Positions 26,784-33,524 of a DNA stretch of 49,980 bases are shown here, in pieces. Location of the stretch: positions 1 to 49,980 of IMG/VR virus record IMGVR_UViG_3300047323_000307; one strand, given 5' to 3'. Below the pieces are notes generated by a model, which saw nothing but the letters and a program-made list of their open reading frames with translations, did not search any database and was not told the origin of the DNA. Both the position numbers and the translations under genes were made by a program. How positions within the stretch are numbered: the first letter of the stretch is position 1; each line of letters opens with the position of its first letter. The DNA is from a virus.

Positions 26784-27075
26784 TCTGGAGCTTCCTGTTT
26801 TGCTGTGCTGTAACTGCCCGCTGTTCAGCGACCTGAGACATTACGCTGTTCTGCTGCTTTACAGATTCAACCAGGTCTTTAACGCTGTCCGCTAAACCAT
26901 CATTCTTTGAGCGAAGATCGTTAATCTGGTCGTCTTTGCTGTTAGCCAGTTTTTCAAGTCGATCATTGGTGGCGGTTAGCTGGGAGTTGCGGGCATTAAG
27001 CCCCCACAGCGCCACGCAGATGAGGCCAATCACGATGATGTGGGAGTAATTTTTGAGTCCGGCGATGATGTTCAT
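26641..27075 (-). CDS. Rz: Rz-like inner-membrane spanin
   Basis: 144 aa. N-terminal membrane anchor (HIIVIGLICVALWGL), then a long periplasmic coiled coil to about residue 105, and a Pro/Ala-rich C terminus. ATGA overlap couples it to the lysozyme gene. The overlapping Rz1 frame confirms the role. Confidence 0.9.
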   Translation of the reverse strand: MNIIAGLKNYSHIIVIGLICVALWGLNARNSQLTATNDRLEKLANSKDDQINDLRSKNDGLADSVKDLVESVKQQNSVMSQVAEQRAVTAQQNRKLQSEIKRYLADDKCAVAPVPPDAADRLRDAAKAAGGVPDNKAAAPQPAG

Positions 27076-27509
27076 GTTTTGAATAGCTCCCTTTCTCTCT
27101 TGCGGCGTGGCAATAGCAGATCAGGGATGTTTCCTGCTCGTTTCCACTGCAGCAACTGATCGGCAGCGCCGGGGTAATCGCTGGCATTCAGCTTCTTCAG
27201 TAGAGTGGAGTTCTCAAAGGCGGACTTGCCCACGTTAAAGACGAAACTGCAGAGCGCGTCATACTGGTTTTGGGTGAGTGGCACTTTCACCGATTTACCG
27301 ATGGATGACTCCACCCATGTGAGGTCACTCAGTAGTAAGGCCGTCGATTGATTCTGAGTGATCGTCATGCCGCGAGTTATCGGCTTTCCACTTACTGCGC
27401 CGGTATGACCGACACCAATAGTCAGCACTCCTACCGAATCGGCATAAGCCGTTAGCTTCTCGCCCTCTTCGCGCTTGATAAAGGCAATGCCGTTATTGCT
27501 GAGCTTCAT
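27072..27509 (-). CDS. Phage lysozyme (GH24 endolysin)
   Basis: 145 aa. The T4-lysozyme-type catalytic triad is visible as Glu15, Asp24 and Thr30 (E-8-D-5-T), then GVGHTG and the C-terminal RRKRERELF motif. There is no N-terminal signal or SAR helix, so release depends on the adjacent holin. It overlaps the holin gene by 17 nt and Rz by 4 nt. Confidence 0.94.
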   Translation of the reverse strand: MKLSNNGIAFIKREEGEKLTAYADSVGVLTIGVGHTGAVSGKPITRGMTITQNQSTALLLSDLTWVESSIGKSVKVPLTQNQYDALCSFVFNVGKSAFENSTLLKKLNASDYPGAADQLLQWKRAGNIPDLLLPRRKRERELFKT

Positions 27510-27855
27510 CAGTGCCTCCGAATTTTTTATCTGTTAGCTTTCTGAAGCGGAACGAGATGTAGTCGATACCGATGAAGCCAATGAGGATTGCGGCCACCCA
27601 GGCGAAGTCGTCACCAATCTGCCATCCGAAGATGGACATGATGACCTGAAGGGTTGGTTTGACGAAGAACGCGAAGATACTGCACATGGCTGCATCCATC
27701 ATCCGGCGCGGCCAAGTATCCTTGCCGAAGTAAGACGCCCTCAACAGCGCCATTGCACCAGCCAGAGCGGCATATCCTGATTCGTTTCTGTGAGCGTAAA
27801 GCCAGGCTATCAGGCTAGCCCAGTAGCCCGGGTCTTTATCTGGCATTCGTTTCAT
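27493..27855 (-). CDS. Lambda-type holin with dual-start motif
   Basis: 120 aa from ATG 27855. Three membrane helices and the MDAAMCSIFAFF and GFIGIDYISF segments match lambda S. It begins MKRMPDK, with a second ATG at 27846; lambda S begins MKMPEK and makes antiholin and holin from its two Met starts, so the same control is likely here. GGGGGTGG lies upstream. A longer TTG start is not supported. Confidence 0.92.
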   Translation of the reverse strand: MKRMPDKDPGYWASLIAWLYAHRNESGYAALAGAMALLRASYFGKDTWPRRMMDAAMCSIFAFFVKPTLQVIMSIFGWQIGDDFAWVAAILIGFIGIDYISFRFRKLTDKKFGGTDEAQQ

Positions 27856-28076
27856 TTCCACCCCCGTATAAGGGGACTTGTCCAATTTAGGAATTGGTTA
27901 CATTGTGTACTGAACAAGTCCGGGTAAACTCTTTCTTGTCGAGAGAAAAAGCACCGCCTTGCCGTTGGGGTAGTCAACCGAAATGAATCCGCCACTGTGC
28001 GGATTTTTTGCATTTAAAAAGCGCCGTCCCGACTACACACAGGAAAGGTTTGGATTGAATCGGGGGCGCTAAAACG

Positions 28077-28100
28077 TGAAAAGGCCCACCGAAGTGAGCC
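28077..28100 (-). terminator. Second early-late terminator
   Basis: On the minus strand GGCTCACTTCGGTGGGCC (UUCG loop) is followed by TTTT. It lies downstream of the pR'-like promoter and the first terminator. Confidence 0.65.
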
Positions 28101-28142
28101 GATTAAATTGGTTATTCGGCTCATATGGCCGATTTCAGGCAA

Positions 28143-28172
28143 TAAAAAAGCCCCAACCGTTAGGCCAGGGCT
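28143..28172 (-). terminator. tR'-like terminator
   Basis: On the minus strand AGCCC pairs with GGGCT around a GC/GU extension, followed by six Ts. It lies about 40 nt after the predicted start of the late transcript, as lambda tR' stops the unmodified 6S RNA until Q acts. Confidence 0.8.
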
Positions 28173-28219
28173 TCTTTTCTAGCTCACCGTAACAAGCAAC
28201 GGATTTCTAGTGTTAGAGG

Positions 28220-28248
28220 ACTATATCCCTGACTTCCGGAAAAGTAAA
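28220..28248 (-). promoter_or_regulatory. Late promoter pR'
   Basis: Minus strand TTTACT (28248-28243), 17-bp spacer, TATAGT (28225-28220). It lies between Q and the lysis genes, right upstream of a terminator, exactly the lambdoid late-promoter arrangement. Confidence 0.8.
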
Positions 28249-28275
28249 TAGCTCACGATAAATTAATGAGCTATT
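28247..28275. repeat. 9-bp inverted repeat after Q, next to pR'
   Basis: AATAGCTCA (28247-28255) and TGAGCTATT (28267-28275) are perfectly complementary around 11 nt. On the minus strand it is followed by TTTACTTTT. It may be the Q-gene terminator, or a Q-binding (qut) element because it touches the -35 hexamer. Confidence 0.6.
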
Positions 28276-28285
28276 TCTTATTGCG

Positions 28286-29053
28286 CTATGCAGTAACTTT
28301 GCTCAACACTGAGTTAGCCCACGATTCCTCTATCTCAACTTTGCCCAATAACTGATCATAGAACCCCTTGCCGCTCTTTTCCCATGTTGCCTGGCTAATA
28401 CTGTCGGTCAACTTGCAAACAGCCCGATATGCTTCAGTTGAGGGTATGCGTTCATAGCCTCGCCCACCGCACTGCTTGCAGTCACCCATTACCGGTAAAC
28501 CCTGTTCTTCCGTCTTTTTGCGATCAACCGCCCGGCCTCTACCGCTGCAATCACGGCAAGCGGCCGAGACAACACCCTTACCATTGCAGGGCTTACACAG
28601 GACGCTGACTTGCTCCCTTACCTGCCTGTTTGCCCCACCTGACAGCATTGATTTCATCGTCACCACTTCTGCAGCAATGAAGCCCTCACCGGCACAACAG
28701 TCGCACTGCTTAAGGCTGGCTGCGCTTCGGCAATAATCCTGATAGGCATAAGTTGCGAGTGTTTGCATGACCGCTGGTTTAATATCTGTATCGAGTTTGC
28801 GTAAGGCGGCAACCTTATCGCAGGTTTGTAATGCATATTCAGTTAACAGGGTAACGGCTCGTCGGGAGTCGTTATTACTTACCCCAACCTTCCCCAGGAA
28901 TGCGCTAAACCCCATTGGCGCCATCGATTGAACCATCCCCATTGCTGCCATCTGGTCAGTTCCGGTTAATGCCTCTGACGCGGTTTCCCGTGGTGAGTCG
29001 CTTATCTGTGTGCTCTTTGGGAAGAAGTATTTAACGGCTGATTCTAGGCTCAT
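28286..29053 (-). CDS. Q: Late antiterminator Q with zinc-finger repeats
   Basis: 255 aa. The middle holds DnaJ-like cysteine motifs: CDCCAGEG, CKPCNGKG, CRDCSGRG and CKQCGGRG, binding zinc. This is the architecture of the larger antitermination Q family of lambdoid phages. It should load on polymerase at the late promoter to read through the terminators before the lysis genes. GGAG is 7 nt upstream; the upstream small gene overlaps its start by 23 nt. Confidence 0.9.
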   Translation of the reverse strand: MSLESAVKYFFPKSTQISDSPRETASEALTGTDQMAAMGMVQSMAPMGFSAFLGKVGVSNNDSRRAVTLLTEYALQTCDKVAALRKLDTDIKPAVMQTLATYAYQDYCRSAASLKQCDCCAGEGFIAAEVVTMKSMLSGGANRQVREQVSVLCKPCNGKGVVSAACRDCSGRGRAVDRKKTEEQGLPVMGDCKQCGGRGYERIPSTEAYRAVCKLTDSISQATWEKSGKGFYDQLLGKVEIEESWANSVLSKVTA

Positions 29054-29168
29054 TTCTGGCTCCCATTAGCTTTGCTGTGTTGCGGAGGATGCGGTAGTCA
29101 ATCGGGAAGGTGTTGCGGGTGCGGTAGAGCCTCAGGTGGCGCCACTTCTGTCGGAGGTAGTCGATCAT
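29031..29168 (-). CDS. Small basic protein upstream of Q
   Basis: 45 aa, MIDYLRQKWRHLRLYRTRNT onward, strongly basic. It overlaps the preceding gene by ATGA and Q by 23 nt, so it is tightly packed in the nin operon. No family recognised; possibly nucleic-acid binding. Confidence 0.65.
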   Translation of the reverse strand: MIDYLRQKWRHLRLYRTRNTFPIDYRILRNTAKLMGARNEPRISR

Positions 29169-29326
29169 GCGAACCACCAATTTAAAATTCGCTGGCCTAA
29201 TGGCTTTCGGCTACGGGATAGATACTGAACGCGCTCTATTTTGCTGTTCACTTCTGCCAGGCGATTCTCAAGTTGCTTTCGCGTCTGCAGATACATAGCC
29301 AGCCGGTAATGGTCCATTGGTTTCAT
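29165..29326 (-). CDS. Small nin-region protein
   Basis: 53 aa, MKPMDHYRLAMYLQTRKQLE, helical and charged (likely coiled coil). ATGA overlaps on both sides with ninG and the next small gene support it as a real gene. Function unknown. Confidence 0.72.
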   Translation of the reverse strand: MKPMDHYRLAMYLQTRKQLENRLAEVNSKIERVQYLSRSRKPLGQRILNWWFA

Positions 29327-29910
29327 GCTGCCTCTCTGTTTTTATTCAACTCTCTGGTTTTCTGCCGGTAATGCGCCGCCAGCTCCTGCAACTCTTCCCG
29401 CGTCCACTTTTTCAACTCATGCGGGCCGATCAACCGGTCGAATGCCTCTTGCCCGATTTTGGCAATCAGGTTCGGCTTGTATCCTGGGATATTTCCGCTG
29501 AGGTGGTGGTTGCATGGCATGCACTGCTTATGGCAACCATCTTCATCAAATCTTGTTTCTGGTGACGCCTTAACTGTTCTGAAATGGCCTGCGTGCCACT
29601 GACCGTCGTGCATCCTCCCGCAACTTATGCATAAATCCTCTGCATCCCGCGTTCTGATGAACTCGTTAAAGGCCTGCTGAGCTAACTTCATCCAGTGGCT
29701 TAACGGCTTAACATCGGCTTTGCGCTTTTTCCATGCAGCACGCTCAGCTTTCTCCTGTCGCTTTTGTTTGCGATCGGATAGCTGGTTAGCGAGTTGGATT
29801 GCACATTTGGGAGAGCAGACGGTCTGAAGGCTGTTGCGGGGTGTGAACTTGGTAGGGCAGCATTTGCATTTCTTCGGCTTAGGCGGTTTCGGCTGGGTGC
29901 CTTTAGCCAT
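29323..29910 (-). CDS. ninG: NinG recombination-associated protein
   Basis: 195 aa from ATG 29910. N-terminal CKCCPTKFTPRN and C..C zinc motifs, a basic helical middle, then LCISCGRMHDGQWHAGHF and HKQCMPCNHHLSG, typical of lambda NinG (Rap). Rap resolves recombination intermediates. It overlaps ninI by 8 nt. Confidence 0.93.
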   Translation of the reverse strand: MAKGTQPKPPKPKKCKCCPTKFTPRNSLQTVCSPKCAIQLANQLSDRKQKRQEKAERAAWKKRKADVKPLSHWMKLAQQAFNEFIRTRDAEDLCISCGRMHDGQWHAGHFRTVKASPETRFDEDGCHKQCMPCNHHLSGNIPGYKPNLIAKIGQEAFDRLIGPHELKKWTREELQELAAHYRQKTRELNKNREAA

Positions 29911-30574
29911 TTTTACCACCCTGTACCTGCACAATGGTTAACTGACCGCCAAAAACTGCGCCGGTGTCGATATAGTTTTGGTTCCATGCTTTAGCTTGCT
30001 GCTTAATCGGTGTATGACCAAAGTAAAATTGATCAGCACCCGTGATTTCTCCCCCAATACCATCAACGATGTTGTTGAATCGATCGCGACTCCAGACTAA
30101 ATCCTCTTCACACACTGATTTGCCAAATTCGTACGAGCTATCCGGGTAATCAGCGTGCGCCACCACAATCTTTGCAGATGCGGTTTTCAGCTCGATAACC
30201 AGTGGTAGTTTTGCAGCCAACGCAATGAGTTCACCAGCGTACATCTGCTGATCGCCATCAAGGTGCATGAACCAGTCACCGCCATTGTGGAACCATAAAC
30301 GGCCGTCGGTCTTTTCTGCCAGGGTATCAATTGCCATCTGCTCATGGTTGCCTCTGACGCAGCGGAACCACTCTTCGTTGATAAGCTCCAGGCATTGCAG
30401 GCTTTGTGGACCCCGGTCGATAAGGTCTCCTACCGATACCAGCAGGTCTTTACTATGGTCGAACTTCAGCTCTGAAATTTGGGACATCAGGCGGCTGTAG
30501 CAGCCGTGGATATCGCCAACCACAAATATATTTCGGTATTCACTTCCATCTATGCGTTGATAAATATCAGTCAT
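29903..30574 (-). CDS. ninI: Lambda-type serine/threonine phosphatase (NinI)
   Basis: 223 aa. Metallophosphoesterase motifs in order: GDIHGCYSRL, GDLIDRGPQS, RGNHEQM, and a later VVAHADYP, as in lambda protein phosphatase. Its role in the phage cycle is unclear. The second of two ATGs has better spacing from GGAG. Confidence 0.92.
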   Translation of the reverse strand: MTDIYQRIDGSEYRNIFVVGDIHGCYSRLMSQISELKFDHSKDLLVSVGDLIDRGPQSLQCLELINEEWFRCVRGNHEQMAIDTLAEKTDGRLWFHNGGDWFMHLDGDQQMYAGELIALAAKLPLVIELKTASAKIVVAHADYPDSSYEFGKSVCEEDLVWSRDRFNNIVDGIGGEITGADQFYFGHTPIKQQAKAWNQNYIDTGAVFGGQLTIVQVQGGKNG

Positions 30575-30695
30575 CATCGCTCTCCATGGTGAAGTTGGGG
30601 TCTGTCATTTCGTAGAACGCGCAGCAATCGCTGCATACCCATGTCTCGTCGTCACTGAGGGCCATACCGCAATCAGCACATGCTTTTTCGTCCAT
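30567..30695 (-). CDS. Small zinc-ribbon protein
   Basis: 42 aa: CADCGMALSD and CSDCCAFYE give two CxxC knuckles, so it probably binds one zinc. GGGAG precedes ATG 30695. It overlaps the upstream gene by 23 nt and ninI by 8 nt. An upstream in-frame extension has no RBS. Confidence 0.75.
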   Translation of the reverse strand: MDEKACADCGMALSDDETWVCSDCCAFYEMTDPNFTMESDDD

Positions 30696-31086
30696 CAGTG
30701 GCTCCCACCAACTTTCTGTATGCTTCAATGTCGCGAGACTGCTCCCGTATAACTCGGCCCTGGTCTGCACTTCGTTGCTGAAGCTCATCAAGTCGCTTCT
30801 GGTAGTCCGCCCTGACCTCGTCGTGCGCTGCACACCAAGCTTGATGTTTTCGAACCATGGCTTTCAGCTTTGCCTGACGTACGGCGTGATGGTTTTCAAT
30901 GAACCAGTTCGGATCGTTGAAAGCATATCGACCGACTTCATACCAATATTCGGTAGCCTTTTTGTTGAGCACGTAAATCGACAGAAGGGGTAGCTTGATG
31001 GATATCATCTTCCGCTGTGACTCTTTGTCGCCGAACATGTGCCCACGCTTAATGCTCAGACCAAATCCCATTTGAATGATGATCAT
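30673..31086 (-). CDS. Nin-region protein with C-terminal coiled coil
   Basis: 137 aa from ATG 31086, which has GGAG upstream and an ATGA overlap with the end of the frameshifted gene. The middle is rich in Trp/Tyr and the last 60 residues (DEVRADYQKRLDELQQRSAD) form a coiled coil. Unknown function. Confidence 0.7.
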   Translation of the reverse strand: MIIIQMGFGLSIKRGHMFGDKESQRKMISIKLPLLSIYVLNKKATEYWYEVGRYAFNDPNWFIENHHAVRQAKLKAMVRKHQAWCAAHDEVRADYQKRLDELQQRSADQGRVIREQSRDIEAYRKLVGATDGRKSMC

Positions 31087-31287
31087 ACCCTGCTCCATAT
31101 AGGCTGTTCCCAGCGCCTGCTTGGGATCGGTTCGTGTTTGGTCTCAGGCAGCAATGCCGAAACCGTCCAGGACTTGTAGTCGGCGGCGAGGTGCTTTTCG
31201 GTTTTGATGTTGCGGGCGCTGTATGAGGATTAACTGGTTGGCTTCTTCAGTGGTGCAGTCTGAGTGGTGGAACCAGCTACTTTTCAT
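31083..31287 (-). pseudogene. Frameshifted small nin-region gene
   Basis: ATG 31287 (GGAGG upstream) begins MKSSWFHHSDCTTEEANQLI. In frame it would run into an unlikely RPQHQNRKAPRRR tail. Reading one base on from about codon 21 gives SYSARNIKTEKHLAADYKSW and TVSALLPETKHEPIPS, ending at TGA 31083 with an ATGA link to the next gene. The 205-nt span is 3n+1, consistent with one extra C in ATCCTC. I recall intact phage proteins with this EANQL...KTEKHLAADY pattern. It may be a sequencing error or a real mutation. Confidence 0.72.
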
Positions 31288-31477
31288 GATTACGCCTCCC
31301 CCGATTGCCCTGGGCAACCATCAGAACGCCGTCCACTATCGCGTGCCTGACGCCTTCCGTATCATCTGCGTGCTGCCGGATAGTTCTGCGGTCTAAGCCG
31401 ACTATCCTGCTCACAGCTGACTGATTGCCGTTGCATCGCCTGAGAAGCCCAGGGATTGTCTCAATGTCTTTCTTCAT
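31277..31477 (-). CDS. ninH: NinH-like regulator
   Basis: 66 aa. ETIPGLLRRCNGNQSAVSRI and TRQHADDTEGVRHAIVDGV with LMVAQGNRGR match lambda NinH in length and in the IVDGVLM motif; it has a helix-turn-helix-like core. Overlaps neighbours by 4 and 11 nt. Confidence 0.9.
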   Translation of the reverse strand: MKKDIETIPGLLRRCNGNQSAVSRIVGLDRRTIRQHADDTEGVRHAIVDGVLMVAQGNRGRRNHEK

Positions 31478-31845
31478 GGCCTGACCTCACGCAGCGGCTG
31501 GTCGATTAATGCATAGATATTGCTGTGCTGTCGGCACAGGTCGAAGATTGCGTTTTCACGCTTAGGTTTGGCCGGCACACGACCCATTGGCTTAGCCAGG
31601 TGAGAGTGATTGGCCGTCTGACGCGCTGAGGCTTCTGTCGCTTTGTAGGCGGGGTTAAGCTTCGCGAAAGTGTGGATGTGATAGCCCTCAATTAGCACCT
31701 CACCTCTGGCAACCATCTTGGATAAAGCGCCGCATGAACTGACACGCTTATAGCCAAGTGACTGGATGTGGTCATGGAGGATGCTGGTAGATACATAGCC
31801 ATGCTTTGACTTGAGAAACTCTTTGATTCGTTCACGTGCTGTCAT
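31474..31845 (-). CDS. Winged-helix-like nin protein
   Basis: 123 aa. Residues 1-55 (RERIKEFLKSKHGYVSTSIL, then KMVARGEVLIEGYHIH) look like a winged helix. The C-terminal part is basic. Its start lies two bases after the ninB stop and its stop overlaps ninH by 4 nt. Function unknown. Confidence 0.72.
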   Translation of the reverse strand: MTARERIKEFLKSKHGYVSTSILHDHIQSLGYKRVSSCGALSKMVARGEVLIEGYHIHTFAKLNPAYKATEASARQTANHSHLAKPMGRVPAKPKRENAIFDLCRQHSNIYALIDQPLREVRP

Positions 31846-32289
31846 CTAAGCCACCTGCTTTTGTCTGAGTTGGTTGTATTCGCTATCAGCCGGTATCGTC
31901 AGCCTGCAACCGACATTGAGCGCCCATCCCTCTACCTGCGTGAGGTAGTGATGCATGTCGCCCGTATCGAGGCTTGATGTATGCCGTAGCGTCTGTATCT
32001 GGGTTCTTTCACCTGTAACCACGTCGACCATTTCCCGGCTCTCATATCCCAGATATGTGTGCTTCATCGCATCTTTCACCCATTCTGGAGACGCAAAGGG
32101 CTTGCCACGCTTGATGAGATAAGCGCTTAGCTCTGCGTACCACATGTGCTGAAGGGAGTTCTGAGGGATGCTGCGCTGGTCGCGCCATGCTGAGAATTTG
32201 ATGCGGTATTTCTTGTCGGAGGAAACGAGGTCGAAAATTAGTTTGGTGAACTGGCCCAGAGTGGATTTGTGCAAACAGAAATCGTTCAC
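31846..32289 (-). CDS. ninB: NinB recombination protein
   Basis: 147 aa from GTG 32289 with AGGAG upstream. SIPQNSLQHMWYAELSAYL and TYLGYESREMVDVVTGE are the NinB (Orf of lambda) hallmarks. Orf helps RecBCD-independent recombination by acting with SSB. Confidence 0.93.
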   Translation of the reverse strand: MNDFCLHKSTLGQFTKLIFDLVSSDKKYRIKFSAWRDQRSIPQNSLQHMWYAELSAYLIKRGKPFASPEWVKDAMKHTYLGYESREMVDVVTGERTQIQTLRHTSSLDTGDMHHYLTQVEGWALNVGCRLTIPADSEYNQLRQKQVA

Positions 32290-32292
32290 TCG

Positions 32293-32472
32293 TCACTCCT
32301 GGTTAATCTGCTCCCGATACTGCTGAAGGTCGATTTCCATCTTTTCCGAAATCAGCGCTCTGGTCTGCTTGTTGTGGCCGCCAGCCCGACTTAACATTTC
32401 GAGCAGGGTTAGTCCGGCCCTCACCTCTTGAAGGTGATCGGGTTGCTTCAGGGGGATTACTTCAGCTGACAT
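32293..32472 (-). CDS. Small helical nin-region protein
   Basis: 59 aa: MSAEVIPLKQPDHLQEVRAG, mostly helical, charged. AAGGAG lies 7 nt upstream of ATG 32472; it overlaps ninX by 11 nt and ends 3 bp before ninB. Unknown. Confidence 0.72.
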   Translation of the reverse strand: MSAEVIPLKQPDHLQEVRAGLTLLEMLSRAGGHNKQTRALISEKMEIDLQQYREQINQE

Positions 32473-32806
32473 TTTCGGACTCCTTCATCATGAGGAAGAC
32501 AATCATCGCGGCGCGGAGTGGATTGGAGTGAGCTTCTGCTGTTTTAAAATAACCATTCTGCGCCACCCAGCGGTCACCTTTCATTGCTGGCTCTAAACCA
32601 ATGCGATTCTCTAAAATAATCGGCCCGGCATCAGCCCATGAGTTGCAGTAATCAACCATGCTGTCGCCTTCATCAGTAACCACATGCACTGCGTCTGGAG
32701 TTCTTGCTGACGCCAGCCCTTCCATATCGCCATAAACTGCGTGACCCAATGCCTTAGCCACAGCGCGATTGATTTCTTTATCAGGTAGCTTGCTGTAATC
32801 AGTCAT
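32462..32806 (-). CDS. ninX: NinX-like (DUF2591) protein
   Basis: 114 aa. YSKLPDKEINRAVAKALGHA at the N terminus and DYCNSWADAGPIILE with NPLRAAMIVFLMMK at the C terminus are the DUF2591/NinX pattern. Function unknown. Start ATG 32806 has GGAG. Confidence 0.87.
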   Translation of the reverse strand: MTDYSKLPDKEINRAVAKALGHAVYGDMEGLASARTPDAVHVVTDEGDSMVDYCNSWADAGPIILENRIGLEPAMKGDRWVAQNGYFKTAEAHSNPLRAAMIVFLMMKESENVS

Positions 32807-32945
32807 CACTCTTCTCCATCTCAGCGCGGGTGTTCCAGGCGGCCTGCCATATCTCCCAATAGCCGCGCTTTACGTCATAACGAGGTTGCTTACCAGTTGA
32901 CCTCAACCACTCTTCAAACTTCGCCCTGCATAACTCTTCAGTCAT
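32799..32945 (-). CDS. Short phage protein with YWEIWQAAW motif
   Basis: 48 aa: MTEELCRAKFEEWLRSTGKQ, then GYWEIWQAAWN. AGGAG precedes. This short pattern (F..W......Y....W.AAW) recurs in many phage early regions as small proteins of unknown function. The two adjacent genes upstream carry related W.AW/AY endings, so this may be a run of paralogues. Confidence 0.72.
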   Translation of the reverse strand: MTEELCRAKFEEWLRSTGKQPRYDVKRGYWEIWQAAWNTRAEMEKSDD

Positions 32946-33114
32946 GATTGCTCTCCTGCTTTGCGCGGGCCTGCCAGGCTTCCCATGACTGCTGTACCGG
33001 CTTGGAATGGTATTTCCCATTCGCGTTACCCATCCTTGCAAATTGGCACGCCTTACGCTGAGTCCGCCACCAATTCTGAAACGCCTGCCGCTCAAGCTCA
33101 TCGTTGCTGGTCAT
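32938..33114 (-). CDS. Short phage protein with SWEAWQAR motif
   Basis: 58 aa: MTSNDELERQAFQNWWRTQR, ending in QQSWEAWQARAKQ. It overlaps the next gene by 8 nt. Similar in design to the 48-aa product after it; unknown function. Confidence 0.7.
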   Translation of the reverse strand: MTSNDELERQAFQNWWRTQRKACQFARMGNANGKYHSKPVQQSWEAWQARAKQESNHD

Positions 33115-33115
33115 T

Positions 33116-33391
33116 TCAGTCGACCTTCTTTGGAATTCTGAATGTTGCTGCCCATGGAGTGGCGTTAGGTGAGATGTAAAAATACATAGGCCACCATCGA
33201 CCAGAACAACGCAATGGGAGGCGGAAGCAGATATAACCCCATCGCCTTGTGCGAATGTTTACAGCCCAGTGCATTGCGTTTTCGCCATAGATGGTTATCG
33301 GCCCAATGTTGATATGACCGCCCATAAAATTCTCCCACCATGAGAGCCCGCGGTATTCTCTTTGATTCAAAATTGCTCGCTTCAACCACAT
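33116..33391 (-). CDS. Trp-rich hypothetical protein
   Basis: 91 aa from ATG 33391 (GGAGAGTGAT upstream). Ten Trp and many Arg (RRWGYICFRLPLRCSGRWW, YFYISPNATPW), suggesting a small folded beta protein. No family recognised. Starts 1 bp after the previous gene's stop. Confidence 0.68.
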   Translation of the reverse strand: MWLKRAILNQREYRGLSWWENFMGGHINIGPITIYGENAMHWAVNIRTRRWGYICFRLPLRCSGRWWPMYFYISPNATPWAATFRIPKKVD

Positions 33392-33392
33392 A

Positions 33393-33524
33393 TCACTCTC
33401 CTCCCTTACGCGCTGGCTGGCCTGCCAAGTAACCTGCTTGCCATATCGCATACGCTTCATCGATAGGGAGAGGTCCGTTGTAATGGTTTATGAACCAGTT
33501 AAAAAATTCAGTTCCGATGCTCAT
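33393..33524 (-). CDS. Small protein after helicase gene
   Basis: 43 aa: MSIGTEFFNWFINHYNGPLP, ending with AYAIWQAGYLAGQ, again the W.AGY motif of short phage proteins. Start overlaps the helicase stop by 1 nt (TGATG). Confidence 0.7.
   Translation of the reverse strand: MSIGTEFFNWFINHYNGPLPIDEAYAIWQAGYLAGQPARKGGE

Noticed and set aside
27983-28072. Plus-strand frame MNPPLCGFFAFKKRRPDYTQ (29 aa) over a hairpin
   Set aside because: No clear RBS and it runs against late transcription; the CGGATTTTTT run is better read as a hairpin/T-tract. Could be a relic of a known repeat-like phage leader.
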